Origin: Apium graveolens
Lineage: Eukaryota > Streptophyta > Magnoliopsida > Apiales > Apiaceae
NCBI RefSeq assembly: GCF_009905375.1
Contig: NC_133647.1
Location: 806,001 to 870,000 of the forward strand
DNA: 64,000 nucleotides
Direction of reading: 5' to 3'
This document shows positions 32,287 through 43,650 of this stretch, one piece after another. Position 1 is the stretch's first letter; each line of letters starts with the position of its first letter. Below the pieces are notes generated by a model. That model did not search any database. It had not been told where the DNA came from and was given only the letters and a program-made list of their open reading frames with translations. A program made the position numbers and the translations under genes.

Positions 32287-33454
32287 ATGGCACCAAAAAG
32301 AAAGACTAGGACTGAGACTTCTAACAGTAATTCCGAAGGACAGACTAATGAAACCATGAACCAAATGTTCCATCTGATGCAAAAACAGATGGTAATGATG
32401 CAACAACAACAGCAGCAAATTCAACAGCAAATGTTACAGCAACCACCTCGTCCTGAGCCCCAGATACCACCGGCTATACCTATTGTTACTTTCAAACAGT
32501 TTCAGTCGGTTAAGCCTCCCGAATTTGAAAGAACAGCAGATCCTATTAAGGCTACTATTTGGTTGAAAGAAATAGAAAAAGCGTGTGCGCTAGTGAAAGT
32601 AAGTGAAGACCAGAAGACTGACTTTGCTAGTTATTTGTTGAGAGGAGAAACAAATTATTGGTGGGAATCTAAAAAGACTTTAGAAGGTGAAGATGTAGTT
32701 GCATGGGACAGGTTTAAAGAGTTATTCTTAGAGAAACATTTTCCTCGCTATGTGAGAAATCAAATGCAGATAAAGTTTTTGGAACTGAAGCAGGGAAGTA
32801 TGTCTGTAACAGAATATGAAGCCGAATGTACTAAATTGGCTAGATTTTTCCAGAACAAGTGGATACTGAAGAGAAACAAGTTCAAAGGTTTCAAGAGGGA
32901 TTACAACCGTGGATCCGTGGACAAGTTGCAGTTTTTGAATTGACAACGAATACCGCCGTGGTTCAGAAAGCTTTGATCATCGAAGGAGAAAGTGAAAGAT
33001 CATAAAGAGATAGAGGACAAGGAAGTTTCCAAGACCGCTCCAGCAGGAAGCCGGGATTTCAAGCCCGGACAAATTTGAATTTCAAAAGGATAGGACAAGG
33101 TACCCAGACAACAGGAAATCGTTTCCAAGCCCCTAGACCGCAGAGAATTGTCAGAGTCCCAGTGCCATACTGCAGAACTTGTGGATGAAAACATACTGGT
33201 ATCTGTATCAAAGCGGAGGTGACATGTTACAAATGTAAGCAGAAAGGGAATTATTTTAACGAATGTCCAACGGGAAAAACATCAGAAATCACTTGCTTCC
33301 AGTGCGGGAGAAAAGGGTATATCGCTAGGAATTGCAGATGACCCGCAATGGCAATTAGTATTCCGAAAGTGTTGGCATTACCTCCGCCACCGCCGCCGAA
33401 TCAAACCAGAGCAAGGACTTTCAACATAATAATGAAAGAAGCAATGCAGAGTCC
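32287..33454 (+). pseudogene. Tekay-like gag, frameshifted
   Basis: It starts MAPKRKTRTET at 32287. It has a methionine/glutamine-rich stretch, then the gypsy capsid domain (FQSVKPPEF, ADPIKATIWLKEIEKACAL, NYWWESKKTL, WDRFKELFLEKHFPRYVR, LKQGSMSVTEYEAEC). Near 32857 the frame shifts: the downstream continuation (VDTEEKQVQRFQEGLQPW) is in another frame. After that come stops near 33003 and 33188 and two zinc knuckle regions (CYKCKQKGNYFNEC and CFQCGRKGYIARNC, the latter near 33300). Gag would form the particle shell and bind element RNA. The SIRE-like insertion follows at 33460 between gag and protease. Confidence 0.88.
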
Positions 33455-33459
33455 GAGTG
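33455..33459. repeat. Target-site duplication GAGTG, left copy
   Basis: Identical to 40863-40867, flanking the SIRE-like element. Confidence 0.95.
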
Positions 33460-34772
33460 TGTAAGGCACATGTCATAGCCTATTTGTACATTCGAGGATT
33501 TAACTCAACTCAAATAAGAATGTAATAAGTAAATAGTGGATCTACCGTCAAAGAGATCTCGCAAAGTAATATCTGTCAAAGGATTCAGAGACAAGGTTCA
33601 TCTACAGACTTGAGGAATTAATTCACTGGAAGAAGTTCAAGAAATTGATCATGCCTCAGTGATATAAATCAAGATTGTGGATTTAATCAAGTGACAGAGA
33701 TCTCGTCAGGTTATCAATTAATTACAACGATTTAATCTGAAGAAAATCAAGAATATCAAGGTCAAGGCTTGAAGAAACATCACGGAAGTTAGTCACTCAT
33801 GAACCAGACAGTACATCGAGTGTCAACATTGAGATGGTGGAATTGATTCATAATTGACAGTGATTTTTAGAAGATTTTCCGAAGAATGGTTGCTGCTCAA
33901 GATTAGTATTAATTCTCTATTAATTAATTAAGTCATATAATTTAATTAAGAAAATAAATTATATCTGCAAAGATTAATTTATTGATTAATTGAATTAATT
34001 GATTAATTAATTCAGAATTAATATTAAGGATTTTTAGAATTTAAATTGGATTAAAATCTATTTAAATTCAACAAGACAATCTGGTTGTACTAATATGACA
34101 ATCAGTAAGGCAATTGATAGTCATATCGAAAGTCATGCTAGTACAAATAATTGTCTTGCCGAAAGTTACACTGGGAGGAGGATAGTCTTGCTAGTTCATT
34201 CTGATAGTCTTGCTAGTTCATTTGATAGTCCTACCGAAAGTCTTGCTAGCTGTTGGGATTGTCTTGCTGAGCTCAGGATTGTCATTCCAGTTCATTCCAT
34301 TCTGTTGATTGATTAAAAAGACAGAAGCAGCCATTCAACAACCAGACACAACACAACAGAACCCGAGAACAAGAAGAAAAAGAAGCAGAATAAATATTCA
34401 TCTTCTCTGCTAATTTCAAGACATAATTTCTAGTTTGTAAAGTTAAATCCAAACCACTAGAAATCTTTATCTTGTTCTTGTGTAACTATCTAGCGGATCA
34501 AAATCCCTAGAACTTAATCTCAAATTGCGTTTAGCATTTGAATATTTTTATTACAAAAATAGAAAAAGTTCATGTCGAATTTATTCTAGATTTGTGATAA
34601 TTAATTTGAGATTAATTCCTTGTAATCGATACAGTTGTTGTAACACCTTTCAAGTTTAATAATATTCTTATTTAACTTGAATTTTGTTTCACATTTTTTA
34701 TTCCGCATTTATTCGATTATTTGGTATTGTTTATATTCAACCCCCCTTCTACAAACAAATTGGGACCTAATA
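33460..34772 (+). repeat. SIRE-like 5' LTR
   Basis: 1313 bp starting TGTAAGGCAC. Its last two bases are TA, whereas the 3' LTR ends CA, so the terminal dinucleotide has mutated. It holds a motif array at 34097-34310. Confidence 0.93.
34097..34310. repeat. Array of GATAGTC-type motifs in the SIRE-like LTR
   Basis: About eight spaced copies of related 14-20-bp motifs, such as GATAGTCTTGCTAGTTCATT (twice, adjacent), GATAGTCCTACCGAAAGT and GATTGTCTTGCTGAGCTC. The same array is at 40186-40392 in the 3' LTR. It could be an enhancer-like array, but no function is demonstrated. Confidence 0.8.
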
Positions 34773-34774
34773 AT

Positions 34775-34786
34775 TGGTATTAGAGC
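34775..34786 (+). promoter_or_regulatory. SIRE-like primer-binding site
   Basis: TGGTATTAGAGC lies 2 bp after the LTR, one mismatch from the initiator tRNA-Met complement. Confidence 0.85.
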
Positions 34787-34868
34787 CTTCTGATTAACGA
34801 ACAAATCAAGATCCTAGACTTTTGTGATTTTTCAACTCCTTGAATTTTTATTTATTCAAAAAATCATA

Positions 34869-37127
34869 ATGACTTCACAAAAAGTTGGAACCGTTAAAAT
34901 TTCACTATTTGATAAAGAAAATTATATCATGTGGAAGAAGAAGATGCTCTTATTTTTACAAGTTGCAAATCCCAAATATCTGAACTTGTTAAAGAAGGGT
35001 CCAACAACTCCAATGGTTATTGAACCAGAGGTGATAGTAGATGATGTTGTGATTACCAAAGCTAGAACCTATCCAAAAGAGCCTGAGGATTTTTCTCCTG
35101 CTGAAAAAGAAGAAGCCTCCTTGGATGCCAGCCTTCAGTTAATTTTAGTTGATTCCCTCGATCCCTTGATGAACAGACATGAGATGAACTGTAAAAATTC
35201 CAAACACATATGGGAAACTATTGAGGTGATTAATGAAGGTACAGAGGAAGTTAGGGAGAACAAGTTGGAGATCCTAACCTCCGAGTATGAACATTTTAAA
35301 TCAAATCCAGGAGAAGGAATTACTGAAGTGTTTGAGAGGTATAATGCGTTGATCAACAACCTAAGCATAAATGGGAAATATTATTCAATCAGGGAGGTCA
35401 ACAAAAAGTTCCTTTTAACACTGCCAACTCATCTTGAACATAGAATCACTGCCATTAGAGAAGCTAGAGATCTGAGTGAGATTTCTTTGGATAGACTCTA
35501 TGGTGTGTTGAAAACCTATGAGTTGGAGCAGATTCAGCAAAAGGAAGTCTACGGGAAAGATAGAATGGTCAGCACATCTACTGCTCTTGTAGCTGAAGGT
35601 CAACAACAATAACAATCTCAACAGTCGGAGAGAATGGTACAGTTTTCCAAGGCTGAGGAAAATGTGATAGTAGCAGAATATGATCCTCCTACTACAAATC
35701 AATCCAGTGATGATTTTTATTCCTTGGAAGAGCTGGAGCAATTGGAAGATAAGTCAATGGCCCAAATTGTCAAGAGATTCTCCAATGTCAGATTCAAAAG
35801 AAATCCCAAGTTCAAGTACAAGTCCAACTACAACAGATTCCAGACTGGTGGATCTTCATCCTCTAACACCAGTAGTGGTGGATACAAAACAAGGATGGTT
35901 GATCGGAGCACCATTAAATGCTATAACTGCAATGAGTTGGGACACTTTGCCACAGAATGCAGGAAGCCAAAGCAAGTAAGGAAGAACTCTTATGATTCAA
36001 ATCAGAAAAGTAACTCTGAAAGGGCTTACCTGGCAAAGGGAAGAAGCTGGGATGATACTGATAGTGAAGATGAAGAAGATGAGAATCTTGCTCTTATGGC
36101 TATTGATGGAAAAGCTTCATCGTCAAGAAAAGAGGTAAAATATACTGATGCTGAATTAGTTTATCATCTAGGAGGTAACTTAGATTGTGCTCGTCGTGAT
36201 AATGAACTGTTAAGTTTACACATCAAAGACCTTGAGAAAGAGGTCAATGAATTAAGACTTGTGCACATTAATCAAGACAAGTTAAAAGAACAAGTATCTT
36301 TTCTAGAGAATAGAGTTGACTGTTATAGAAAACTCAAAACTATTCTCAAAGACAAGATCACCGGTCTTGAGACTAAGGTTAGAGCCTACTTCAATTCTTG
36401 TTCGAAGGCTAAAGAGTTCTACAGTAAGCAAGCTGTTAATCAAACATTTGGAATAGGTTATGATTACAATGTTGCTATTGGATAATTAGGCATAAACTCC
36501 CCTCCTCATGTCTGTGCTAAAGGGAGGGAAGTACCACATGTGCTTAAGGGTGTTGATGAACCCCTCTATAAAGCATTAATTGCTGAACCATTTGATGCGA
36601 CCTCTTCTGTTATTCAAGAAGAAATACGTGTTGAAGATCATGCTAATGAGAAGGTTGTTTCCAAGTCAAGTGTGTCGAAAGTTCCAGTCAAAGTTGTGAA
36701 AGCAACTGAGACTAACTCAGACACACATGAGTTGGATAACAAAATTGCCATGTCTACCATGCATAAATTGCCTGCTGTTAATCACTCTCATAAAGCATGT
36801 GGTGTTGCTAATTGTATGTCTTGTGCTTTTAATTTGATGTATGCTTATTTTAATGGTAAGCATGTTTCTAGTGATAAGACTACTCCTCGTCAGCATGTGA
36901 ATAATAAGAAGCATGATAGGTCTAAGACTGCTAGTACTTCTAAGGCTAGAAAGGAGACATTTGTGCCTAAGCCTAAACAGAAATTTGTTAAGGCTGTTTA
37001 CAAGGTCAAATGTTCAGTCATTGAGGATGTTGTGACCATTAAAATTAAAAATGTTGTTTTGCCTGACAAAGGACAATTCTACAAGTATGCCGGGCCCAAC
37101 CAAGTTTGGGTTCCGAAGAAGGTCTAA
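34869..37127 (+). pseudogene. SIRE-like gag with zinc knuckle
   Basis: It starts MTSQKVGTVKISLF at 34869. The copia gag domain (YIMWKKKMLLFLQ, NSKHIWETIEV, EILTSEYEHFKSN, LPTHLEHRITAIREA) is followed by a CX2CX4HX4C knuckle CYNCNELGHFATEC near 35920, an acidic stretch (TDSEDEEDEN) and a predicted coiled coil near 36200-36400 (LHIKDLEKEVNELR, LKEQVSFLENRVDCYRKL). All three parts are in one frame, separated only by TAA stops at about 35610-35612 and 36483-36485; the last stop is at 37125-37127. Gag length with a coiled coil fits SIRE-type elements. The stops make this copy inactive. Confidence 0.9.
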
Positions 37128-37159
37128 TCCATTTGTAGTGCAGGGCATTAAACAGGTGT

Positions 37160-37640
37160 AACCGGTAGTGTGGATTCTTGATAGTGGATCATCAAGACAT
37201 ATGACCGGAGATAGAGCCCTGCTATCAAATGTGGTTGAGAAAGCTGGCCCCCTGGTTACCTTTGGATATAACAGCAAAGGTTTATCTGAGGGATATGGCT
37301 GTTTGCAAGCTGGATATGTTATCAGTGAAATTTTGTATATTGTGCTAGGTTATCATCAGGAAGCAGTATCTAACATATAGCACCAGTGATAAGACTTGAG
37401 AATATTACGACATATCAGGCACCTGATGCACATTATACTTGGAATTGGACTCTAGTAAGATGTGTACAAGTGTACTCCTGGTTGGTGAGTCAAAAGAGGA
37501 AGTCAATGCACCACAATTCATGGACTTTGCAGCTGCAGATCTATTGGACTATGCAATCTCTTCTTCACAATCTCACTTCAGGTTGGTATGAACTAGTGTA
37601 CTACTCAAGCAATCGTCAAGGACATGGTATGGCACTCTAA
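37160..37640 (+). pseudogene. SIRE-like protease fragment and pol remnant
   Basis: The copia protease signature WILDSGSSRHMTG (37171-37209) is followed by LVTFGYNSKG. After about 37380 the integrase and reverse transcriptase that should follow are absent. A stretch at about 37450-37600 weakly resembles copia RNase H (SQKRKS, QIYWTMQSLL). The deletion therefore probably removed everything between protease and RNase H. The RNase H assignment is tentative. Confidence 0.65.
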
Positions 37641-39534
37641 CTGAAGTTATAATTTTATATAAACTAGTAGAGTCGTCATATTTATAACTCTCTTATCACT
37701 AGGCACAAACATATTGTTTTATATGTGCAGTGAGTTTTAGGAGAAAATCAAACTTCTTTCTACATTAGTGATTTATTATTTCATGTAAAATCCTTTGAAA
37801 TCACTATTGTACATCATCTCTCTTAAAAGATTAAATGTATAATTTTCATTCATTATATATCTTAAGTACATTTTATCTCTCTATTGCCATATGTTCTGTG
37901 ATACAAGTTCAGTCTCCAATGGCTTTCTTTCATTGACAGTCATGAGGTTGAAAACCCACAACATCTATCCCAGACTGTAAAGACAAACACAGAAACAGAA
38001 CCAACCAACACTCTCTTACGACTAAAAAGAAGTATGAGTGAGCATGAGGGAGATAGTGCCTTAGTGCACCACATAAGGAAGGTTCTGAAGTCAACCCAGC
38101 AGCTCTGTCTCCTACATAGGTGAGTAGTATTTAAACCGAGACAACTGCTAGCCCCCATACATCTTCTCAAAAAGATGTAATGGCTGAAAAGGCACAAAAA
38201 TAGTTACTAGATTCATTCTCTCAAAAGGGTGTGTCTATTGAAATTTGCCTGTCGGCCAGGGTATCCGATGTAGTGTCACCACTTCAAATATAAACAATTC
38301 TTGATGCACAAGGAAAGGTTACACACACAAAGGATGAGTTGATGGAAACAAGAGTTTCGACCATTTTAAGGTCAGATTCGATTGTTCAAGGTTCGTTAAT
38401 GGACCAATTGCCTTTACAGGTGTTAGGAGAGGATACTGATCCAAAAGCCATATGTCAGTGGTCAGTGTCTACCTCCCCAAGCTTAAATCCCCTGGATGCA
38501 TCTGCGGATAGTGGATCTGACATAGGTGCAGATCGACAACTTGTTGACAATGATTCAGATATTACCTGATGAGTCACAAGGAAATGTCTTCACATACATT
38601 AGAAGGGAACTTTGATCTTTATGCTAAATTCGATGGATCATTGTTTACCTTCCCAGAATTCAAATCTGGAACCCTAAAAGGGAAACTAGCAACTTATAGA
38701 TTATGACTCAGATTTATCTGACGAGTTTAACAAGGATGGGGATTTGCGAACTCCCATTGCACCACCTGTGACCTCCTTAAGGATGGCTAAGGTGATTTTC
38801 CTTGCAGGTACAGCTGGTTTAAGGAGCTATGACAGAAGAGTGATACACTTGTGAGAATGAGTGTAAACACGAGTGGAGAAAAGAGTGAAACACATGTGAG
38901 GTACACTAAACAGAATCACACAATCACAGTGAGGAAGAAAGAGAAACACTTGTTATTTCTTTTCCAACCAAGTGAAATATGAGAACTCCTTCAGACGACG
39001 GCATACATTCCTTCTTTAAGGGGGAGATAAAAGCTTAAGTAATAGTGTGGAAGATTCCTCAACTAAGGGGGAGAAATAGCAGGGAGGAAGAAAAAGATCC
39101 TACATATGTACACTACACCACACCATTGTTATTTGTAACTATGGATCCTATTGTACGGGAGAGGTGGTAAACACAAGGTGATTTTCTAGTAAGGGAAGAA
39201 GCTATTTTCAAAAGGGGAGCACCATTGGTTTTATCTGCGGATCCTATTGTACGAGAGAGGTGGTAAACGAAGGTGATCTTCTTTAATAAGTTGATTCTCA
39301 TAGGGGGAGAAGCAAGAGAGATATGCGCTTCTCAAAAGGAAATGTGGTTGTACAAAAGAAGATGAAACTACTTGAAGATATGTTCAGTCTAGAGGCACAT
39401 CTATTTGGAATCTGGAAAATGTTAAATGTAATCCAGAACTTTTCTGCTATTTACTTTGCATTTCTGTTTATATCTTTTTCTTATTTGTTAGTTGAGTTAT
39501 CCTCTAGGTATTTGTGTGTTATTGTCTAACAAAC
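37641..39534 (+). other. SIRE-like 3' internal region
   Basis: 1.9 kb with no confident gene. Several polypurine motifs occur (39018, 39066 and 39301 regions, AAGGGGGAGA or TAGGGGGAGA). A short open stretch (38339-38569) is of unknown meaning; SIRE elements can have an env-like gene here, but I cannot support one. A direct repeat with core GGATCCTATTGTACG and AGAGGTGGTAAAC occurs near 39143 and 39238. Confidence 0.6.
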
Positions 39535-39548
39535 AAATAGGGGGAGAT
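39535..39548 (+). promoter_or_regulatory. SIRE-like polypurine tract
   Basis: AATAGGGGGAGAT lies directly against the 3' LTR. Confidence 0.85.
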
Positions 39549-40862
39549 TGTAAGGCACATGTCATATCCTATTTGTACATTCGAGGATTTAACTCAACTC
39601 AAATAAGAATGTAATAAGTATATAGTGGATCTACCGTCAAAGAGATCTCACAAAGTAATATCTGTCAAAAGATTCAGAGACAAGGTTCATCTACAGACTT
39701 GAGGAATTAATTCACTGGAAGAAGTTCAAGAAATTGATCATGCCTCAGTGATATAAATCAAGATTGTGGATTTAATCAAGTGACAGAGATCTCGTCAGGG
39801 TATCAATTAATTACAAGGATTTAATCTGAAGAAAATCAAGAATATCAAGGTCAAGGCTTGAAGAAACGTCACGGAAGTTAGTCACTCATGAACCAGACAG
39901 TACATCGAGTGTCAACATTGAAGTGGTGGAATTGATTCATAATTGACAGTGATTTTCAGAAGATTTTCAGAAGAATGGTTGCTGCTCAAGATTAATATTA
40001 ATTCTCTATTAATTAATTAAGTCATATAATTTAATTAAGAAAATAAATTATATCTGCAAAGATTAATTTATTGATTAATTGAATTAATTGATTAATTAAT
40101 TCAGAATTAATATTAAGGATTTTCAGAATTTAAATTGGATTAAAATCTATTTAAATTCAACAAGACAATCTGGTTGTACTAATATGACAATCGGTATGGC
40201 AATTGATAGTCATACCGAAAGTCATGCTAGTACAAATAATTGTCTTGCCGAAAGTTACACTGGGAGGAGGATAGTCTTGCTAGTTCATTCTGATAGTCTT
40301 GCTAGTTCATTTGATAGTCCTACCGAAAGTCTTGTTAGCTGTTGGGATTGTCTTGTTGAGCTCAGGATTGTCATTCCAGTTCATTCCATTCTGTTGATTG
40401 ATTAAAAAGACAGAAGCAGCCATTCAACAACTAGACACAACACAACAGAACCCGAGAACAAGAAGAAAAAAAAGCAGAACAAATATTTCATCTTCTCTGC
40501 TAATTTCAAGACATAATTTCTAGTTTGTAAAGTTAAATCCAAACCACTAGAAATCTTTATCTTGTTCTTGTGTAACTATCTAGCGGATCAAAATCCCTAG
40601 AACTTAATCTCAAATTGCGTTTAGCATTTGAATCTTTTTATTACAAAAATAGAAAAAGTTCATGTCGAATTTATTCTAGATTTGTGAGAATTAATTTGAG
40701 ATTAATTCCTTGTAATCGATACAGTTGTTGTAACACCTTTCAAGTTTAATAATATTCTTATTTAACTTGAATTTTGTTTCACATTTTTTATTCCGCATTT
40801 ATTCGATTATTTGGTATTGTTTGTATTCAACCCCCCTTCTACAAACAAATTGGGACCTAACA
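39549..40862 (+). repeat. SIRE-like 3' LTR
   Basis: 1314 bp, the partner of 33460-34772. It ends CA and is followed by the GAGTG duplication (40863-40867). Confidence 0.95.
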
Positions 40863-40867
40863 GAGTG

Positions 40868-43650
40868 TAATTGCAGGTACGCTTTTGGTGAATTCCGTAG
40901 ATTCGAAAACATTAATTGATTCTGGAGCTACCCGTTCCTTTATTTCTGAAGAATTTCTTGATAAATTACATTGTGAAATCGAATGGTTGGGCGAGACGTA
41001 AATTATAAAATTAGCAAATGACGACCAAGTTCCAGTAGATCGAATATGTCCTGCGTGCAATATCGAAATAGCCGGACATCATTTTTCTGTAAATTTGATT
41101 TCTTTTAAGCTAGGAGAGTTTGATATCATTTTGGGAATGGACTGGTTAGCTTGTCATAATGCTCAGATCGATTGTGCGAATAAGAAAGTCAAATTGCAAA
41201 CTGCGGAAAATGCAACGGTAATATTCAAAGGCGAAAAACAGCGGAAAAAATTTCTTACAGTGATGCAGACCAAACGATTACTTCGACAGGGATGTGAGAT
41301 GTACATAGCCTATGTGTTAGATACTGAGAAATGAAGTCCTAAAATGGAAGATATTCCATTTGTATGTGAATTTCCGGACGTCTTTCCAAATGAGCTTCCA
41401 GGGTTACCACCAGATCGAGAAATTGAGTTCACGATTGATGTAGCACCAGGTACAAAACCAGTTTCGAAAGATCCTTATCGAATGGCTCCAGTCGAGATGA
41501 AGGAATTTTCAACACAATTGCAAGATCTTTTAGACTGAGGCATCATACGACCCAGTGTATCCCCATGGGGTGCACCGGTGTTGTTCGTGAAGAAAAAAGA
41601 CGGCAGCATGCGATTATGCATTGACTATCTGGAATTGAATAAACTCACTATCAAGAACAAGTATCCTTTACCGAGAATCGATGATTTGTTCGATCAACTA
41701 AAAGGAGCCGCATGGTTTTCAAAGATAGATTTGCGATCAGGCTATCATCAATTGAAGATTAAAGCTGAAGATATTCCAAAGACTGCGTTTCGTACGAGAT
41801 ATGGGCATTACGAGTTTTTGGTAATGGCATTCGGTTTGACAAATGCGCCAGCAGCATTCATGGATCTGATGAACAGGGTATTCAAGAAATACTTGGACAA
41901 ATTTGTGATTTTATTTATTGATGACATCTTGATTTACTCAAAGACGGAAGAAGAGCATACGGAACACTTGAGGATAGCTTTGGAAATTCTGAGGAAAGAG
42001 CAATTGTACGCGAAATTCTCGAAATGTGAATTTTGGCTGAAAGAAGTACAATTTCTAGGACACATCATCAGTAGAGAAGGCATCCATATTGATCCAACAA
42101 AGATTGAAGCTGTGTTGAATTGGGAAAGACCAAAGACACCGATAGAAGTTCGAAGTTTCTTGGGATTGGCAGGATATTATAGAAGATTTGTCAAAGATTT
42201 TGCGAAAATAGCAACGCCGCTAACCAAGTTAACTCGAAAAAGTGAAAAGTTTGTGTGGAATGACAAATGTGAAGAAAGTTTCCAGGAGCTGAAGAATCGG
42301 TTAGTAACCGCACCGGTACTCGTATTGCCAAACAAACATGGAAATTTTGTCATTTACAGTGACACTTCATATCGTGGATTAGGATGTGTACTGATGCAAC
42401 ACGGTAATGTCATTGCATATGCTTCGAGACAATTAAAACCTCATGAACATAAATATCCTACGCATGACCTGAAATTAGCAGCGATCGTATTTGCGTTGAA
42501 ACTGTGGAGGCACTATCTCTACGGTGAAAAATGCGAAATCTATACGGATCATAAAAGTCTGAAGTATATCTTTACACAAAAGGAACTGAACATGCATCAA
42601 CGTCGATGGCTGGAATTGATTAAGATTACGATGTTACTATCAGTTATCATCCAGGAAAAGCAAATGTTGTAGCAGATGCGCTGAGCAGAAAAGAAAGATT
42701 GAATTTGTTAACTTCATGCGAAGAATTAGCCAAGGAGTTAGGCAAGTTGGAAATTGAAATTCATGTACCCAATGAATCTGCAGAAGCTATCTACACTATG
42801 ACTTTTCAACCAGAATTGCTAGAAAAGTTTCACCGTTGTCAAGAAGAAGTGATGAGTCAAGATGATAACTTAACTGGGGAAGAAATCACAACTCAAAAGG
42901 ATAATAAAGGAATTTTGTGTTTCGTATCAAGAATCTGGATCCCTAATGTGGCAGAACTGAAAGAAGAATTATTGCGAGATGCGCACAATTCAAAGTATTC
43001 CATTCATCCAGGAAGTACAAAAATGTATCACGATCTGAAGGAAAATTTTTGGTGGCCAAATATGAAGAAGGAAATAGCAGAACGGGTAAGTAAATGCTAC
43101 ACATGCCAGAGAGTTAAAGCGGAACATCAACGTCCGAGCGGATTATTACAACCGTTAGACATTCCAGAATGGAAATGGGAACATCTAGCGATGGATTTTG
43201 TAGTAGGACTACCAAGGACTAAGACAAATTATGATGCGATATGGGTAATCATTGATAGACTCACGAAGTCGGCACATTTTCTACCAATTAACGAAAGATT
43301 TTCACTCGACAAGCTAGTACACATGTATCTTAAGGAAATTGTGATGCGACATGGAGTTCCAATATCTATTGTGTCTGATCGAGATCCCCGTTTCAATTCA
43401 AGATTTTGAAGACAATTTCAAGAATGTCTTGGAACTAAATTAAACATGAGTATCGCTTATCATCCGCAAACCGATGGGCAAAGTGAAAGAACTATCCAAA
43501 CAATTGAAGACATGCTACGAGTTTGTGCGATTGACTTTGAAGGCAGTTGGGATGAGCATTTATCTTTAGTTGAATTTTCTTACAACAACAGCTATCATGC
43601 AAGCATGGGAATGCCACCATATGAAGCATTATATGGAAGTCTGCTTGAAT
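40868..43650 (+). pseudogene. Tekay-like pol: protease, reverse transcriptase, RNase H, integrase (truncated)
   Basis: It continues the element after the SIRE insertion. Protease has LIDSGATRSF near 40913 and IILGMDWLA. Reverse transcriptase has [36 protein letters not shown] and catalytic FIDD at 41914-41925. RNase H has [10 protein letters not shown] and [10 protein letters not shown]. Integrase has the HHCC finger ([19 protein letters not shown]) and D, D, E in MDFVVG, SDRDPRF and SERTIQT. Stops lie at 40999-41001, 41332-41334, 41536-41538 and 43407-43409, with a 1-nt frameshift near 42625 at the end of RNase H. It stops at EALYG (about 43640), so the chromodomain region is missing. Confidence 0.92.

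Larger units (their letters stand above)
33460..40862 (+). mobile_element. SIRE/Maximus-like Ty1/copia element, internally deleted
   Basis: 7.4 kb with LTRs 33460-34772 and 39549-40862, an initiator tRNA-Met type primer site, gag, a protease fragment and a long 3' region with repeated AAGGGGGAG-like polypurine motifs, a habit of SIRE elements. Integrase and reverse transcriptase are missing. LTRs differ by about 25 substitutions and one indel by eye (about 1.9%). It is inserted between gag and protease of the Tekay-like element with a GAGTG duplication. Confidence 0.92.
27411..43650 (+). mobile_element. Tekay/Del-like Ty3/gypsy element, 3' end missing, split by a SIRE-like insertion
   Basis: A plus-strand element with a 3469-bp 5' LTR, initiator tRNA-Met primer site, an extra ORF, gag, and pol in gypsy order (protease, reverse transcriptase, RNase H, integrase). 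The long LTR beginning TGTAACG and ending GCGTTACA and the gag/pol motifs fit the Tekay/Del chromovirus group. The sequence stops inside integrase near 43650, where an opposite-orientation LTR begins. The chromodomain tail and 3' LTR are absent. It carries a 7.4-kb copia insertion at 33460-40862. Confidence 0.85.

Noticed and set aside
38339..38569. Env-like gene of the SIRE-like element
   Set aside because: The open stretch is only 76 codons, without signal peptide or membrane segment. It was kept only as part of the 3' region description.
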